Positions 1 through 10,432 of a stretch of DNA of 64,000 nucleotides are shown piece by piece. Origin of the DNA: Phlebotomus papatasi (Eukaryota > Arthropoda > Insecta > Diptera > Psychodidae); contig NW_026604969.1 in NCBI RefSeq assembly GCF_024763615.1, positions 20,956 to 84,955 of the forward strand, read 5' to 3'. The position numbers were made by a program, and so were the translations under genes. How positions within the stretch are numbered: position 1 is the first letter of the stretch; the number at the start of each line of letters is the position of its first letter. Under the pieces are notes generated by a model, which searched no databases, was not told the origin of the DNA, and saw only the letters and a program-made list of their open reading frames with translations.

Positions 1-480
1 CTCTCAGTGGACCGGAGTCGATTCTGCTTCTACGGTTGATTTCTGCACTTATTTCCTTGCGAAGAACTCTTTGAGTCTGTAGGTTCCATAGCTAATAATC
101 ATTAGCGCTAGGATACCCAACAAACATTTTCTTACGATTATTGGAACTTAATGTTATTCAAGTGCAATTTTTATGTTACTAAAGTTACTTCCAGCGTGAA
201 TCACTTCCCCAACATAAATCATATGTTACTTATATGTTAATGAATAAGGTAAAAGCCATATTGGATTAATAACATTACAGCTTCTTAATTTTTTCACCAA
301 AAATTACTTTCAAATTGTTCCATGTTGTGATAACATAAAGATTTCGAAAAAGCTTGTTTAAAAATTTTCGCGAAAAACAAAAGTGTAATGGTTTCGAAAG
401 CATTATTTCAGAAAAGTTATGTTTTTTCCTATTTAAAAAAAATATGTTAGGAAAACATGATCTTTGCATTGCTAAGTTAC
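1..480. other. AT-rich stretch, nothing recognised
   Basis: No coding pattern, RNA or repeat boundary seen. The short open frames here are what AT-rich DNA gives by chance. Confidence 0.5.
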
Positions 481-481
481 A

Positions 482-1050
482 TGATTCTTCATCTTCTTAA
501 GTTTTCCTTCAGCAACTAAAAATGCATATCTAGAGAAAAAAGAGTGGAAAATAGCGTTGATTAGCACCAAATCCAAACTATTTTTTATTATCTTGCTTCT
601 TGGAAGATGCACTTTCGATTGATAAAATATAATTGAAAGAAAAAACAGTCTGTGAGCACTGTACTGAATTATTGCTTTTCTGAGTACAAAATTCCTCTTT
701 CGTGACATAATTCTTCCAACATTCTCCATTCGAACAAAAATATGTCATGAAAGTGTAAGTTTGGTATTGTTGAATTACACTATTCTTCTTCTTCTTCAAT
801 TTTGCTTCAAGAACTAAAATTGGATAAATAGCGTGAAAAAACATTGATTAGAAACAAATTTAAGCTATTTTATGCTTATTTGCTTCTTGGAATATGAAAT
901 TTTAACTCTTGAAGCATAATTGAAAGCAGAAGCACCCGTGAATACTGTGATACAATTGAGTAAAAAATTGCAATTTTAGAATTCCATTTCACAAAATATA
1001 ACATTTTTATGACGTCCGTGACACGATATGACTCCATGAGTTTTGGCTCT
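482..1050. repeat. Diverged tandem duplication, about 300-bp unit
   Basis: Two diverged copies lie head to tail, starting near 482 and near 782. Both open with an ATTCTTC-rich tract and share the same order of landmarks: a run of CTAAAA, then TAGCGT, GATTAG, a GCTTCTTGGAA motif and AATTGAAAG. Small open frames on the minus strand come from the repeat, not from a gene. Confidence 0.55.
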
Positions 1051-1052
1051 CG

Positions 1053-1140
1053 CTGAAGTTTATCACCCGATGGCGCTGTACGCATTATCATTATAACTGA
1101 AGTTTACCACCCGATGGCGCTGTACGCACTATTATTATGA
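1053..1140. repeat. 44-bp tandem duplication
   Basis: CTGAAGTTTATCACCCGATG and CTGAAGTTTACCACCCGATG start 44 bp apart (1053 and 1097), and both run on into the same GCGCTGTACGCA block. This GC-richer pair stands out from its AT-rich surroundings. Confidence 0.7.
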
Positions 1141-2299
1141 CAACCCCATAACAAATAAAACGGAATGAGAATCAGTAGCGGATAATTCCAAGGAATTAAT
1201 CCTCTATTTTCTTTGTAATATTCTACAGATTTATCCATTGAATATTTTCACAGGAATTCCCGTGTATATAAAATCATGGAGATTTTCAGAGTTATTTAGT
1301 GATTTTTTGCACCTGACTAAACTAGTGAAGAAATCCAGCTGTCAAATATACCAAATGATTTTATTTCCAAATATTACAGAAATGATAGATATTTCAAGGA
1401 TTTAGTTGTTTTTATTAAACTTGCGTTTACAAACTTATCACTTTGTTTAGATAAACAAAAAGCATTACATTTTTTTTTTTTTGAAAATACACACTTAATG
1501 TAATAAAAATTCTCATAAATTTTAGATTTTCAATCTATTTAATGTAATAATTTTAAAATTATCTACACAAAAATGATGCGTCTCATTATTCTTAATATTA
1601 TTATTATCACCAAAACACTGAGAATCTTAGCACAAAACTTGCAAGCAAAAAATATTCGTAGTTTAAGTCTATTATGCAGCATCACGTACCTATACCTTCA
1701 ATTATATTTTCTAACGAATAGTACTTTGCGAAAAACCCGTGGAAACGTTTGAACAAGTTGTGGAATTTTCCAGATTGTTCAATTTCCTCAGAAATGCACA
1801 GAAATTTCTTAAATGACATACCGCTCGAAATTTCCTGGAACTTTCCACAATTTTTCTAAAGAATATCGGACTGACATTCCATGTAAAGCAAAGATTCTGT
1901 GGCGTTCATCAGATTCAAATTTGCCATTTAATTTTTCTGGAAGTTTTACAATAATAAGCAGAATAAGCAAAAAAAATGACACAATATTTCCAATGGAATT
2001 TTCACTATTGTTGTAGTAGAGGAATATAACAGAAGTTATCGAGAATTGTCAAATTGTCATTGTAAAGTCCTTTTCTTATCACTTAATTCTTTATTCTTTC
2101 TTCACCTTCCACTTCTTCTTCTTCTTCTCTTCTTTAAAGTTTTTGTAGGGGCCGGACGTCTCTTGACATCCACACAGCCCGTCACATTGTATTCACCATT
2201 CACCACACACTTTTTAGATTTGAATTTTTCCGTTAATTAATTTATTATTATTTAGATTGGATTTTAGATTCCACGAAATTTATTTTTATATCACTTCAC
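1141..2299. other. AT-rich intergenic DNA left of the LINE
   Basis: No gene seen. Pyrimidine-rich DNA at about 2085-2240 shares TTCTTCACCTTCCAC and CTTCTTCTTCTT tracts with the 5' flank of the LINE at 7575-7620. It might be a scrap of another copy's 5' UTR, but simple-sequence resemblance is equally possible. Confidence 0.4.
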
Positions 2300-2314
2300 T
2301 TTTTTTTTTTTAAT

Positions 2315-4573
2315 TTAGATTTCAATTTTATTTTTTCTTAAAAACTCACACACTTTTTTAACGTTTTCTGTTTCAATATTAGTTGCTATTTCTGTCACTG
2401 TTTTGGCTCTATTTATTTTTGGGAATTCTTTTTTAATATTGCAGTATTTTGGGCATTTAATGAGTATATGTTGAATATCCTCAGTTTCGCCACAAAAGTC
2501 ACACTTGTCATCATCGGTTACTTTCATTAATTTAAAAAGCTTCTTTGTGTATCCGTGGTTGGCTCTAATTCTGTTAAATGTTTTGATACTTGTCACACTC
2601 ATTCTTTTGTATTTAAACCATGTAATTTTCCTAGGTGTATGTGCTACTACTTCCGCGTACGATTTTCCTTTTGTGGCTGTGATTTCTCTAAATTCTTTGT
2701 TCCATTTTTTGAATATCCTGTTTTGACTAATTTTGTAGTTGTCTTTGATTGGTATTTTAATGCTGAATTGGTTTTCTGAAGTAGTTCCATTTTTCGCTGC
2801 CTCATCAGCTTTTTCATTTCCGTCGATACCGACGTGACTTGGGATCCACTGCAGAACAATTTGTGTGTCTCTATTTTTTGTTGCTAATTGGTGAATTATG
2901 CTCTCATAATATTTGTTTGTGTCTGGATTTTTGATGGAGGTCAAAGCACTTTTGGAGTCAGAGAAAATTACGATTTTCTTTTCTTGCATCTTTGTTGCCA
3001 AGATAATAGCATATAAAATTGCTACAGTTTCTATCGTTGCAATGGATGTCTTCTCTATCACTTTCCTGCAGATCGATTCCTCTGTCTTGTCGATGTACAG
3101 TCCAATTCCTCTCATATCGCGAATAATTGATCCATCAGTAAAAATTTTGTAGAATTCTTCATATTGCTTCATACAATCTAATGCACACATTTTTAAGACA
3201 TTCTTGTTAATTTGGCTTTTTTTCAAATTATTTAAACTTGGGATATTTTCATAAATCAATAAATTTACTTGATTATCAATATTATTATTATAAGATGGTG
3301 TTGTTTTAGCAATGTTTTTGTGAGTGTTAATTAGTTCTCTCAAATCTGGAATTTTTAGAATCGTATCACACAAGTTATTTTGGTCTTTGTTTTGAGCAAA
3401 CTTTTTCATTAAAAATTTACAACTAAGTTTTTCAATGTCATATTTTATCGGCATTTCAGCAGCTTCTGATAGTATTGTTGTTATTGGTGTACTTTTGGTG
3501 TATCCTAGTATATATCTTAAACTTTCATTTTTAATAGTTTGCAAAGTGTTATATGTAGTTATAGAAGCATTATGTTTGTAAAGTATTGGTGCTCCATATA
3601 AAAGTCTAGATTTAATAATAGCATTATAAACTCGTAGCATAATATCGGGATGTACACCACCTTTTTTTGTACAGAAATATTTCAAGATGTTAATATATTG
3701 CTGAATGTTTTCTTTTACAATTTTTTTGTGAATATCAAATTTTAATTTATTGTTAATAGTAATACCAACTATTTTATGTGATGCTACTTCTTGAATGTTT
3801 GTATTATTAATTTTCAATTGATTATTTGTGGAGAATTCCCTTTTGTTAAATATTAAAAATTTGCATTTTTCAAGATTTAGATTTAAGTTTAAGGAATTTA
3901 GTGTTTCTTCTAGAATTGTAATGTAGGATTCAGCCTTTTCCAATGCAACTTTAGTTGTGTTACCAGAGATTACCATAGTGATATCGTCGGCATACTGATA
4001 TGTTACACATTCTTCGTTACTAAATTCATGAACTGCAGTAGTATACAAGTTAAATAATATTGGGCTCAACTTGCAGCCTTGAGGAACTCCTGAATTACAA
4101 ATAATTTCTTCTCTTGAATTCCTATTTTCCATAATAACCCGTCTATTTCTAAGTAACTGATCAATCCATATAATTAATTCATTACTTATCTTTTTATCCT
4201 TCATAATTTTAATTAATTTATCTATGTTCACTTTATCGAACGCTTTGGAAATATCAGTAAATATAACTATTGAAGTCTTTTTGTTTTCCTTGTTTTCATA
4301 TAGTTTTCCTGTAATGCTACATAAGTAATCAATAGTGCTCCTTCCTTTTCTAAATCCAAATGAATTTTCTGGCAAGATCTTTTGAGCTTCTATTTCTTTT
4401 TCTAGTTTGTTTTTAATAAAAGTATTAAATATTTTCCCAACTACATCTAATAGTGCTATTGGTCTGTAACTTGATACCAAAGATTTGTCTTTTAATGGTT
4501 TTAAAATCGGTACTACTTTTATAATTTTCCATTCTTCTGGTACAATATTGTTTTCCCATAAGTTATTTATCAT
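2315..4573 (-). CDS. LINE ORF2, reverse transcriptase and RNase H part
   Basis: Reverse transcriptase followed by RNase H, which copy element RNA into DNA at a nicked target. The palm carries FTDISKAFDKV (first catalytic Asp) and QYADDITMV, the intact YADD box. RNase H residues follow in order: IFTDGS, the Glu in ETVAILYA, IFSDSKSAL and IPSHVGIDGNEKAD. A Cys/His knuckle (CDFCGETEDIQHILIKC) sits near the C terminus. The Met at 4573 is internal: the same frame stays open upstream to about 4910, where a one-base shift in an A-rich tract separates it from the endonuclease part. The native product would run 5897-2315, about 1190 residues. Confidence 0.88.
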   Translation of the reverse strand: MINNLWENNIVPEEWKIIKVVPILKPLKDKSLVSSYRPIALLDVVGKIFNTFIKNKLEKEIEAQKILPENSFGFRKGRSTIDYLCSITGKLYENKENKKTSIVIFTDISKAFDKVNIDKLIKIMKDKKISNELIIWIDQLLRNRRVIMENRNSREEIICNSGVPQGCKLSPILFNLYTTAVHEFSNEECVTYQYADDITMVISGNTTKVALEKAESYITILEETLNSLNLNLNLEKCKFLIFNKREFSTNNQLKINNTNIQEVASHKIVGITINNKLKFDIHKKIVKENIQQYINILKYFCTKKGGVHPDIMLRVYNAIIKSRLLYGAPILYKHNASITTYNTLQTIKNESLRYILGYTKSTPITTILSEAAEMPIKYDIEKLSCKFLMKKFAQNKDQNNLCDTILKIPDLRELINTHKNIAKTTPSYNNNIDNQVNLLIYENIPSLNNLKKSQINKNVLKMCALDCMKQYEEFYKIFTDGSIIRDMRGIGLYIDKTEESICRKVIEKTSIATIETVAILYAIILATKMQEKKIVIFSDSKSALTSIKNPDTNKYYESIIHQLATKNRDTQIVLQWIPSHVGIDGNEKADEAAKNGTTSENQFSIKIPIKDNYKISQNRIFKKWNKEFREITATKGKSYAEVVAHTPRKITWFKYKRMSVTSIKTFNRIRANHGYTKKLFKLMKVTDDDKCDFCGETEDIQHILIKCPKYCNIKKEFPKINRAKTVTEIATNIETENVKKVCEFLRKNKIEI

Positions 4574-4901
4574 GACAGAGATATATTTATAATGTGATAT
4601 AGGTATAAGCTTTAAAATTTTATTTGATATTTTATTTAGACCTGGTGCTGAATTTTTTAAATTTTTGAATAAATTATGCAGCTCGCTTTCAGTACAAATG
4701 TTAGTTTTGTTTTTTGGGATTTCTTGATCATATTGTTTGATATTTTCATTTAAAAAATTTAGATCTAGAAATTCTTTAATATTAGTATTATTATTATCAT
4801 TAAAAAGATTACTCCTTTCTTTATGTTTATTATGGTTAAGTTTATTTATGTTGTTCCAGATTTCTTTACTTGATAAATCATGATTGATAGAATTGAGGAA
4901 T

Positions 4902-5897
4902 TCAATTCTTGCTTTCTTTTTTTCTTTTTTTTATTTCAATTTTTAATTTATTTTCTGCCTTTTTCCTCTCCTTATCGGATTCAAGTGATTTTAGTTTGTG
5001 ATGAATTTTTTGTTTTGCATCTTTAATTAACCACAGCCTTTTGATTTTTTCAGTCCACCAATATTTTGGTATATATTTATTTTTTTCATTTATTATAATA
5101 GTGTTTTTCGTAATTAAATTTTCTAGAATTTCTTCATATTCTATTAAATTCTTAATATTACTAATATCTATATTTTCAATATCATTCTTTAATTTCCCGT
5201 AATTAATTATTTCTTTAATGTTTGGAATTCTTTTGTTATTATCGCTTATAATAATAGGGAGGTGATCAGATCCTAGTGGTTCTTGTAAAACTGACCAACT
5301 AAATAAACCAGTCAAATTTCTTGATACTAAAGTAATATCAATTGCTGATACTAAATTTTTACTTGAACTTTGATAAGTATAATCACCTGAGTTTAAGCAA
5401 GTAAAATTTGAATTGTTAATTATATTAGAAATTATATTGCCTCTCACATCATTTTTACTATTTAATTCCCACAGTGTGTTATGAGCATTTATGTCTCCTC
5501 CTATAATTAAATTATCAGTAAAATTCAGTTTGTCAATCAATTTCAAAATTCTGTTTTCTGTATCATTTGTGCTAACTGTTGGTGGTATATAAATTGAAAC
5601 AAAGTTGTATTTTTTATTTTCGTATTCAACATTAACAAATATAGCCTCTATAGGGTTAAATTCAGTTTTGATTTCATATTTATAAGAATAATTCTTGTGA
5701 ATACCTATTGTTACACCTCCACGTCCATCGCTTCTGCAATTATTCACTAGATTAAAGTTTTTTAGTTTCACTTTGTTTTCACTTTTCAGCCAGGTTTCGG
5801 ATAATAAAAGAATGTCAATTTCATTTGAATTAGCAAAATGTTCGATCAAGTCTTTGTTATGCCACAAACTTCTGCAATTCAGTTGAAGAATCTTCAT
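4902..5897 (-). CDS. LINE ORF2, apurinic-like endonuclease part
   Basis: Endonuclease/exonuclease/phosphatase-fold domain that nicks target DNA to prime reverse transcription. It opens with MKILQLNCRSLWHNK and carries LLLSETWL (catalytic Glu), GGDINAHNTLW (Asp/Asn) and the terminal SDHLPI (Asp-His), all in usual order. The frame leaves the RT frame in a homopolymer-rich tract at about 4910-4935 (runs of 7 and 8 A on the minus strand) and stops at 4902. The break could be a recent mutation or an assembly error in the A-runs. It starts 89 bp after the ORF1 stop. Confidence 0.88.
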   Translation of the reverse strand: MKILQLNCRSLWHNKDLIEHFANSNEIDILLLSETWLKSENKVKLKNFNLVNNCRSDGRGGVTIGIHKNYSYKYEIKTEFNPIEAIFVNVEYENKKYNFVSIYIPPTVSTNDTENRILKLIDKLNFTDNLIIGGDINAHNTLWELNSKNDVRGNIISNIINNSNFTCLNSGDYTYQSSSKNLVSAIDITLVSRNLTGLFSWSVLQEPLGSDHLPIIISDNNKRIPNIKEIINYGKLKNDIENIDISNIKNLIEYEEILENLITKNTIIINEKNKYIPKYWWTEKIKRLWLIKDAKQKIHHKLKSLESDKERKKAENKLKIEIKKRKKESKN

Positions 5898-5986
5898 TTT
5901 GGAAGAGCAAATTCGTATTCATCTGGATTGAATCCTCGAATCGGAGGAACTCCAATCAGCTTCTTAACATACTCGATGTCCACGCG

Positions 5987-7360
5987 TTAATAATTTTGAT
6001 CAATGTCAATCTTTGCTCCTTTTGGTTTTGTTCCCATAGTAGTCTTGTTCAGGGAAATCACTCCTGTAGTTGCCGTAACAGAATTTTTTGACCTCAACAT
6101 CTTCTTGTTCATTTGCTTCTGGATCTTTCTCTGTGTACGAGTTTTGGCTGAATTCTCTCGAATTATTGTCGGCCTCGTGTTTGTACTGCTTGTTGAAGCA
6201 TCAGATATTTCCATGTGATCAGTCTGCTGTTTGTCTTCCTCCACACGTTCTGGATTGCTCTCATCAGGATTCTTCATGAATGAAGGACTAAGAGAGTGAG
6301 AACTCTCCTCTTGTGTGTCTTTAATCACACCAGCATCTTGGTATTCTTCATAGCGAGACTCTGGTGGAACTCCCAAGCGTGTTTTCCCTACACATTCACA
6401 ATTGCACGTAGTGCAGCCCCTGTTATTCCTGGACACTTCAGCGTACGATTTGCCAAATTCTCCGGAACACAATGACTCGTACCTGACTTTTGCTGCTTTA
6501 TAGGTGATCCTCTCAGTTACTTTTATCTCTTGTATCTTCTGCTCTTTCTTGAAAATCGGACATGACTTTGAAGAGGCAATGTGAGCATCACCACAATTAG
6601 CACACTTAATCTGTTCTTTGCAAGGATTTGGATCATGGTTTTTCTCTGCACAACGACCACAAACAGCATCTCCCACGCATCTTGCTGAAACATGGCCAAA
6701 ACGTTGGCAGGAAAAACATCTAACCGGCTTTGGCACGTATACGTTTGTACGGATCACTCTGTAACCGATCTTGATAAATTGAGGACGTTCCGGAAGATCA
6801 AAAGTAAATATAAAAACTGGTGAGGATATCCACTCAGGTTGTTTTGTATCATCAGCTTGGTTCTTCATTCTATTATTCACGTCCGTGTTTTTCACCTTCA
6901 AATTCACGATATCAATCACCTTTTGAGAAGCAAGCTCACGTTTCATCTCTTCCAAATCCCAATGTGTCATATCCCAGTCGCGAAATACGGCTTTTGATTG
7001 ATTGAGCTTAGCGTGCATGTTGAATTCAACAGCCAATCCATCTATCTCCTTGATTTCTACTAGTGATTTAGCCTGCATCAAATTTGAGGTTTCAATCAAA
7101 AGGCTTCCATCAAAAAAGTTTTTGATGTTCACTTCCCCCACCACAGCTTTTTCTATTGCCCATGGTTTATACTGCGATAGCGATTGCCCATCCACTCTTT
7201 TTCCCACTACAAATCTTTTTGCGCTGTCTAGAATAGCAGTTTCCCAATTATCTGCATTCTTCATCTTCTCCCTGATATCTTGAGTTTGTCCCCATTCAGG
7301 GAAATGAGCCACATTTTTTAGGGGAATTTCCCCAATCGCAACTTTTTTAATGGCCACCAT
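5987..7360 (-). CDS. LINE ORF1, gag-like nucleic-acid-binding protein
   Basis: 457-residue gag-like protein that would coat element RNA. At about residues 215-270 it has consecutive Cys/His knuckles: CFSCQRFGHVSARC, CGRCAEKNHDPNPC and CANCGDAHIASSKSCP. The C-terminal third is polar and basic (KTRTQRKIQKQMNKK). The start is the first Met after the GC-poor 5' region, MVAIKKVAIGE. The frame is open throughout. It is upstream of and separate from ORF2, as usual in I-type elements. Confidence 0.85.
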   Translation of the reverse strand: MVAIKKVAIGEIPLKNVAHFPEWGQTQDIREKMKNADNWETAILDSAKRFVVGKRVDGQSLSQYKPWAIEKAVVGEVNIKNFFDGSLLIETSNLMQAKSLVEIKEIDGLAVEFNMHAKLNQSKAVFRDWDMTHWDLEEMKRELASQKVIDIVNLKVKNTDVNNRMKNQADDTKQPEWISSPVFIFTFDLPERPQFIKIGYRVIRTNVYVPKPVRCFSCQRFGHVSARCVGDAVCGRCAEKNHDPNPCKEQIKCANCGDAHIASSKSCPIFKKEQKIQEIKVTERITYKAAKVRYESLCSGEFGKSYAEVSRNNRGCTTCNCECVGKTRLGVPPESRYEEYQDAGVIKDTQEESSHSLSPSFMKNPDESNPERVEEDKQQTDHMEISDASTSSTNTRPTIIRENSAKTRTQRKIQKQMNKKMLRSKNSVTATTGVISLNKTTMGTKPKGAKIDIDQNY

Positions 7361-7619
7361 TTTAGCTTTAGGCCGCGTGTAGAAATAGCAAATTGTCTTT
7401 TACGCTTTTATGTGTATTAATTCTTTAATTATTTTATCTTTAAATTGTTCCGTCAATATATTTTAACAAATTGAAATAATTTTAGAGTTCACTTAGCTGA
7501 TTTATCTGGAATTTTCGCCAATATTTCCTCGGAGCGCAATTTTTCACAACCACCACGTACGAATATTCACCACTTTTTTTTCTTCACCTTCCACGTCTCA
7601 TACAACAATCTTCTTCTTC

Positions 7620-7960
7620 TTCCCTTATTCTTCTGTCTCCCCTCTAAATTCCCCTTTCTGTCCTAAAGTGTACTAATTCCCACCTAACCCTACATTTCAC
7701 CCTATAACCAGCATGTCCAGTATACTACAGTCATATATTTACAAAATCAATTTCAAAATTTTCTCAACATGCGTGTCCTTTTTTTTGAAAATAGTGCTTA
7801 GGATTATGTAGATAATTGATCTAGTGAATTTAGGAAGAAATTTTCGTCTAGGAAAACTGTGTGGCTGTTTATCACATTCCATAAAAACAGAGGGCCTATG
7901 AACAGTCCGCAAAGATGTTGAAGGATAATTCCTAACATTGTATTGGAATAATATTTTCTA
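7620..7960. other. Pyrimidine-rich then AT-rich spacer
   Basis: Contains the likely LINE 5' flank (CT-rich, 7575-7680), then AT-rich DNA. No coding signal. Confidence 0.4.
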
Positions 7961-8216
7961 ATATATCGACGGTTCCATTCCATACTATGCTATCTCAGAA
8001 TGACAACATTTCAGGAGAGTCATTTGAAGTTGGCGATTTCCTATGCTGCCTGTGTATTTTTTTTTTCAAAAAAATGGAATATCTCGTTACGCGGACGTCG
8101 GATGACCACCAAATTTTTACCAGTTGTAGATCTCGGTCCCAGGAACAACATATCTTTCGGAGTAGTACTATGCTAAGTCGACTTAGCATAGTATGGAATG
8201 GAGCCGTCGATATATA
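7961..8216. mobile_element. MITE with ~31-bp TIRs and TA-type flanks
   Basis: The left end (7962-7992) and the right end (8184-8214) are reverse complements over 31 bp with one mismatch; each contains ATATCGACGG or its complement. The ends sit at TATA, fitting a TA target duplication (Tc1/mariner type). A perfect 28-bp palindrome centred on GTCGAC lies at 8166-8193, so the right TIR is itself half of a hairpin. The two antiparallel open frames inside result from this symmetry. No transposase is present. Confidence 0.8.
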
Positions 8217-10132
8217 ACCAATAAGGTAAAGATTAATAGATTAATAAGATTAATAGATTTAAGATTTTTAAAAATAGAGGGCGTGCGGTTATGGTTTTGT
8301 CACTTTGAAAAAGGCGATTTTCTAATACTTCTTTCAACTTAAAATCTCAATCAAACTCAACCGACTAACCATTACAATTTTCTTTTCTCAGATAATGAAA
8401 TGGAAGTATTAAGGTAAAAAGTACAATAAAATTTCTATAATTTGTTCAAAATACGAAAAAAAAGGTGCGATTATGATTTTGTCGCTTACTTTAGTATTTT
8501 TAGTGAATTTTTGAGGATAATTTCCTAAAAATGCATAAAAAGAGTATTTTTCTAGAGATGTCGGTCCTAGTGGAATCCAACCCAGCTTCTAAAGAACATT
8601 TCCTCTGATTTTCCTTTAAGAATTACCGGAAATCATTACAAATTGTATTCCTCAGATGTCTTTAGTGCAGTAGCTCCAGACTCCATGGATGACAACGATG
8701 ACAACATGGAAGAAACGGAGAAAATTTACAAACTCATTGGCATCTATGACTTTCCAAAATGCGCAAACGTAGCCTCAAAACTCTATTATTATTTTCTTCT
8801 ACATATTGTCTAAATCAAAGTATGCTGTGGGTAAACTTTTTTTTTGCAATAATCTCGAAAACACTTTCAACAATAGAATCTCAGAAGTTACCCGGAAAAG
8901 TGAATTTGTGAATTTGTGAAAAGTGAATTTTCAGAATTTCAGTAAGATTGGGGGAAAACTTGTGGATAGGGATCTGGTTTAGAAGAAGGACTTGTGATCA
9001 GGAACAGGAACATTGACAGCTCCTTTTGCTATACTTGCGACGAGGCTCCTAGTTACGAATTTACTTCTCTGGGTAGTTACTGAGATTTGTCTATTGAAAG
9101 CGTTATGAGATTATCACGAAAAAATCAACTTTCCTCACAGCAAACTGTGAATATCACACAAAATTTTTAGATAAAATAAAGACAAAGTTTTGAGATTATG
9201 TTCGCGCATTCCGGAAAGTAAATAATAGAGATGCCAGAGGGTCCGTCAACCTCCTCTTTTCCATCCATGTTATAAACCATGAAGCACGGAGCAAATGTAC
9301 TGAAGAAGACTTCAAGAAAACACCGATACGTTAACTTCCGGATATTTCTAGAGAAAAATCATTGAAAATATTCCTTTAAAACTAGATCGAAATTTATTAA
9401 ATAAAAATGACATCTCAAAAAAACACTCTCCCTTCGTTCTTTTTTTGGAAAATTTTCCGCAAAAATTCGCTAAATACTATACCAGAAACTTTCAAAAACA
9501 CTTTTCTTGCTTTTTTTCAGCAATGAAACAACATTTTTTCTATCAGGCCTGTCAAAAATAGGAATTTTTCTTTCAAACATTTTTGAAATTTTTGAAGATA
9601 TCAGCTTCAATGCGTAGACACAGTTGATTGATACAAAACAATAAAATATTAAAAAATTGGCTTCCAGGAAAAATATATTTGAAACATAATTTTATTTAGT
9701 TGTGTAAATGAAGTGATCAATTTTTCTTTTATGTTGAAATAATTTTCTAAATATCATAAACATTATTTTTTGCCCCAGCAATATCTTAACATATATCACA
9801 ACATAAAATAATTGTTTTCACTAAAGGAGTTTTACAAGTTCAGTAGTGAAAATACAATTATTTCATACTACTGAAATATTTAAACTACTGTAGATTTGTA
9901 TTACTGAATTGAAACTATATTTAAATGTGATTTTTATCATGTTGAATATATCTGAAGGAATTGTCCTCAGACATGGCCGTGGACTGTCCGACGATCCATT
10001 TTTTCATGGGGTGTGGCCATAGAAATTTCTTCAATGTGAATTCCATGACAATCATCCTCAATTATTTACACCATCTTCACCTATTTTTAATCAAGTATAG
10101 GTATTCTTAAAGGTTTAGGATATTTTAGAATT
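8217..10132. other. AT-rich DNA with no recognised element
   Basis: One stretch (8652-8813) is open and coding-like (contains DSMDDNDDNMEETEKIYKL) after a splice-acceptor-like TATTCCTCAG, but I recognise no family and see no partner exon. The rest is AT-rich, with long A and T runs. Confidence 0.4.
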
Positions 10133-10430
10133 GAGGACCTTATTGCAAAAACCCTGTATCTTTTTTGTCAGAGCAAAAAAACTGTCAAAAAATCTTACGA
10201 GCAAAAAACAGCCACAGTTTTTTAACGAGCTAAAAACCATTTATCAATCATTTCTCGCAGTATAATTGAATTAGAATTTGCAAGAAAAAGCAATTTCATG
10301 ATCTACGAACATAAGACGTCCTTCTCATCATCATTTTAGACATCCCCAAATCTTCTTTATCCACAAGATGACCATCCCTGGAAAAGCTCTGGACATGGTA
10401 TTATCCTACTTTTCCTCATTTTTCCTCCAG
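10133..10430. repeat. Left unique tip of the foldback element
   Basis: About 225 bp of non-tandem sequence, mirrored at 20747-20970 with a few substitutions and small indels. It leads into a spacer (CATCCCCAAATCTTC onward) that recurs between blocks of the 93-bp array. Confidence 0.8.
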
Positions 10431-10432
10431 AT

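Larger units (their letters stand above)
2300..7600 (-). mobile_element. Non-LTR retrotransposon of the I-like (RNase H-bearing) group, nearly intact
   Basis: The element reads on the minus strand: ORF1 with zinc knuckles (7360-5987), then ORF2 with endonuclease, reverse transcriptase and RNase H (5897-2315). It ends in a 12-A tail (T-run at 2300-2311 on the plus strand) only three bases after the ORF2 stop, so there is almost no 3' UTR. The 5' end is not defined; the UTR may extend to about 7600. An RNase H domain together with a CCHC ORF1 fits the I clade and relatives better than Jockey or CR1. The catalytic motifs are intact, so the copy looks young. I did not find a convincing target-site duplication. 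Confidence 0.85.

Noticed and set aside
275..1091. Minus-strand open frames
   Set aside because: Low-complexity AT-rich tandem duplication; no motif or start context.
7987..8217. Open frames on both strands in the MITE
   Set aside because: They mirror each other through the palindromic TIRs and have no protein family likeness.
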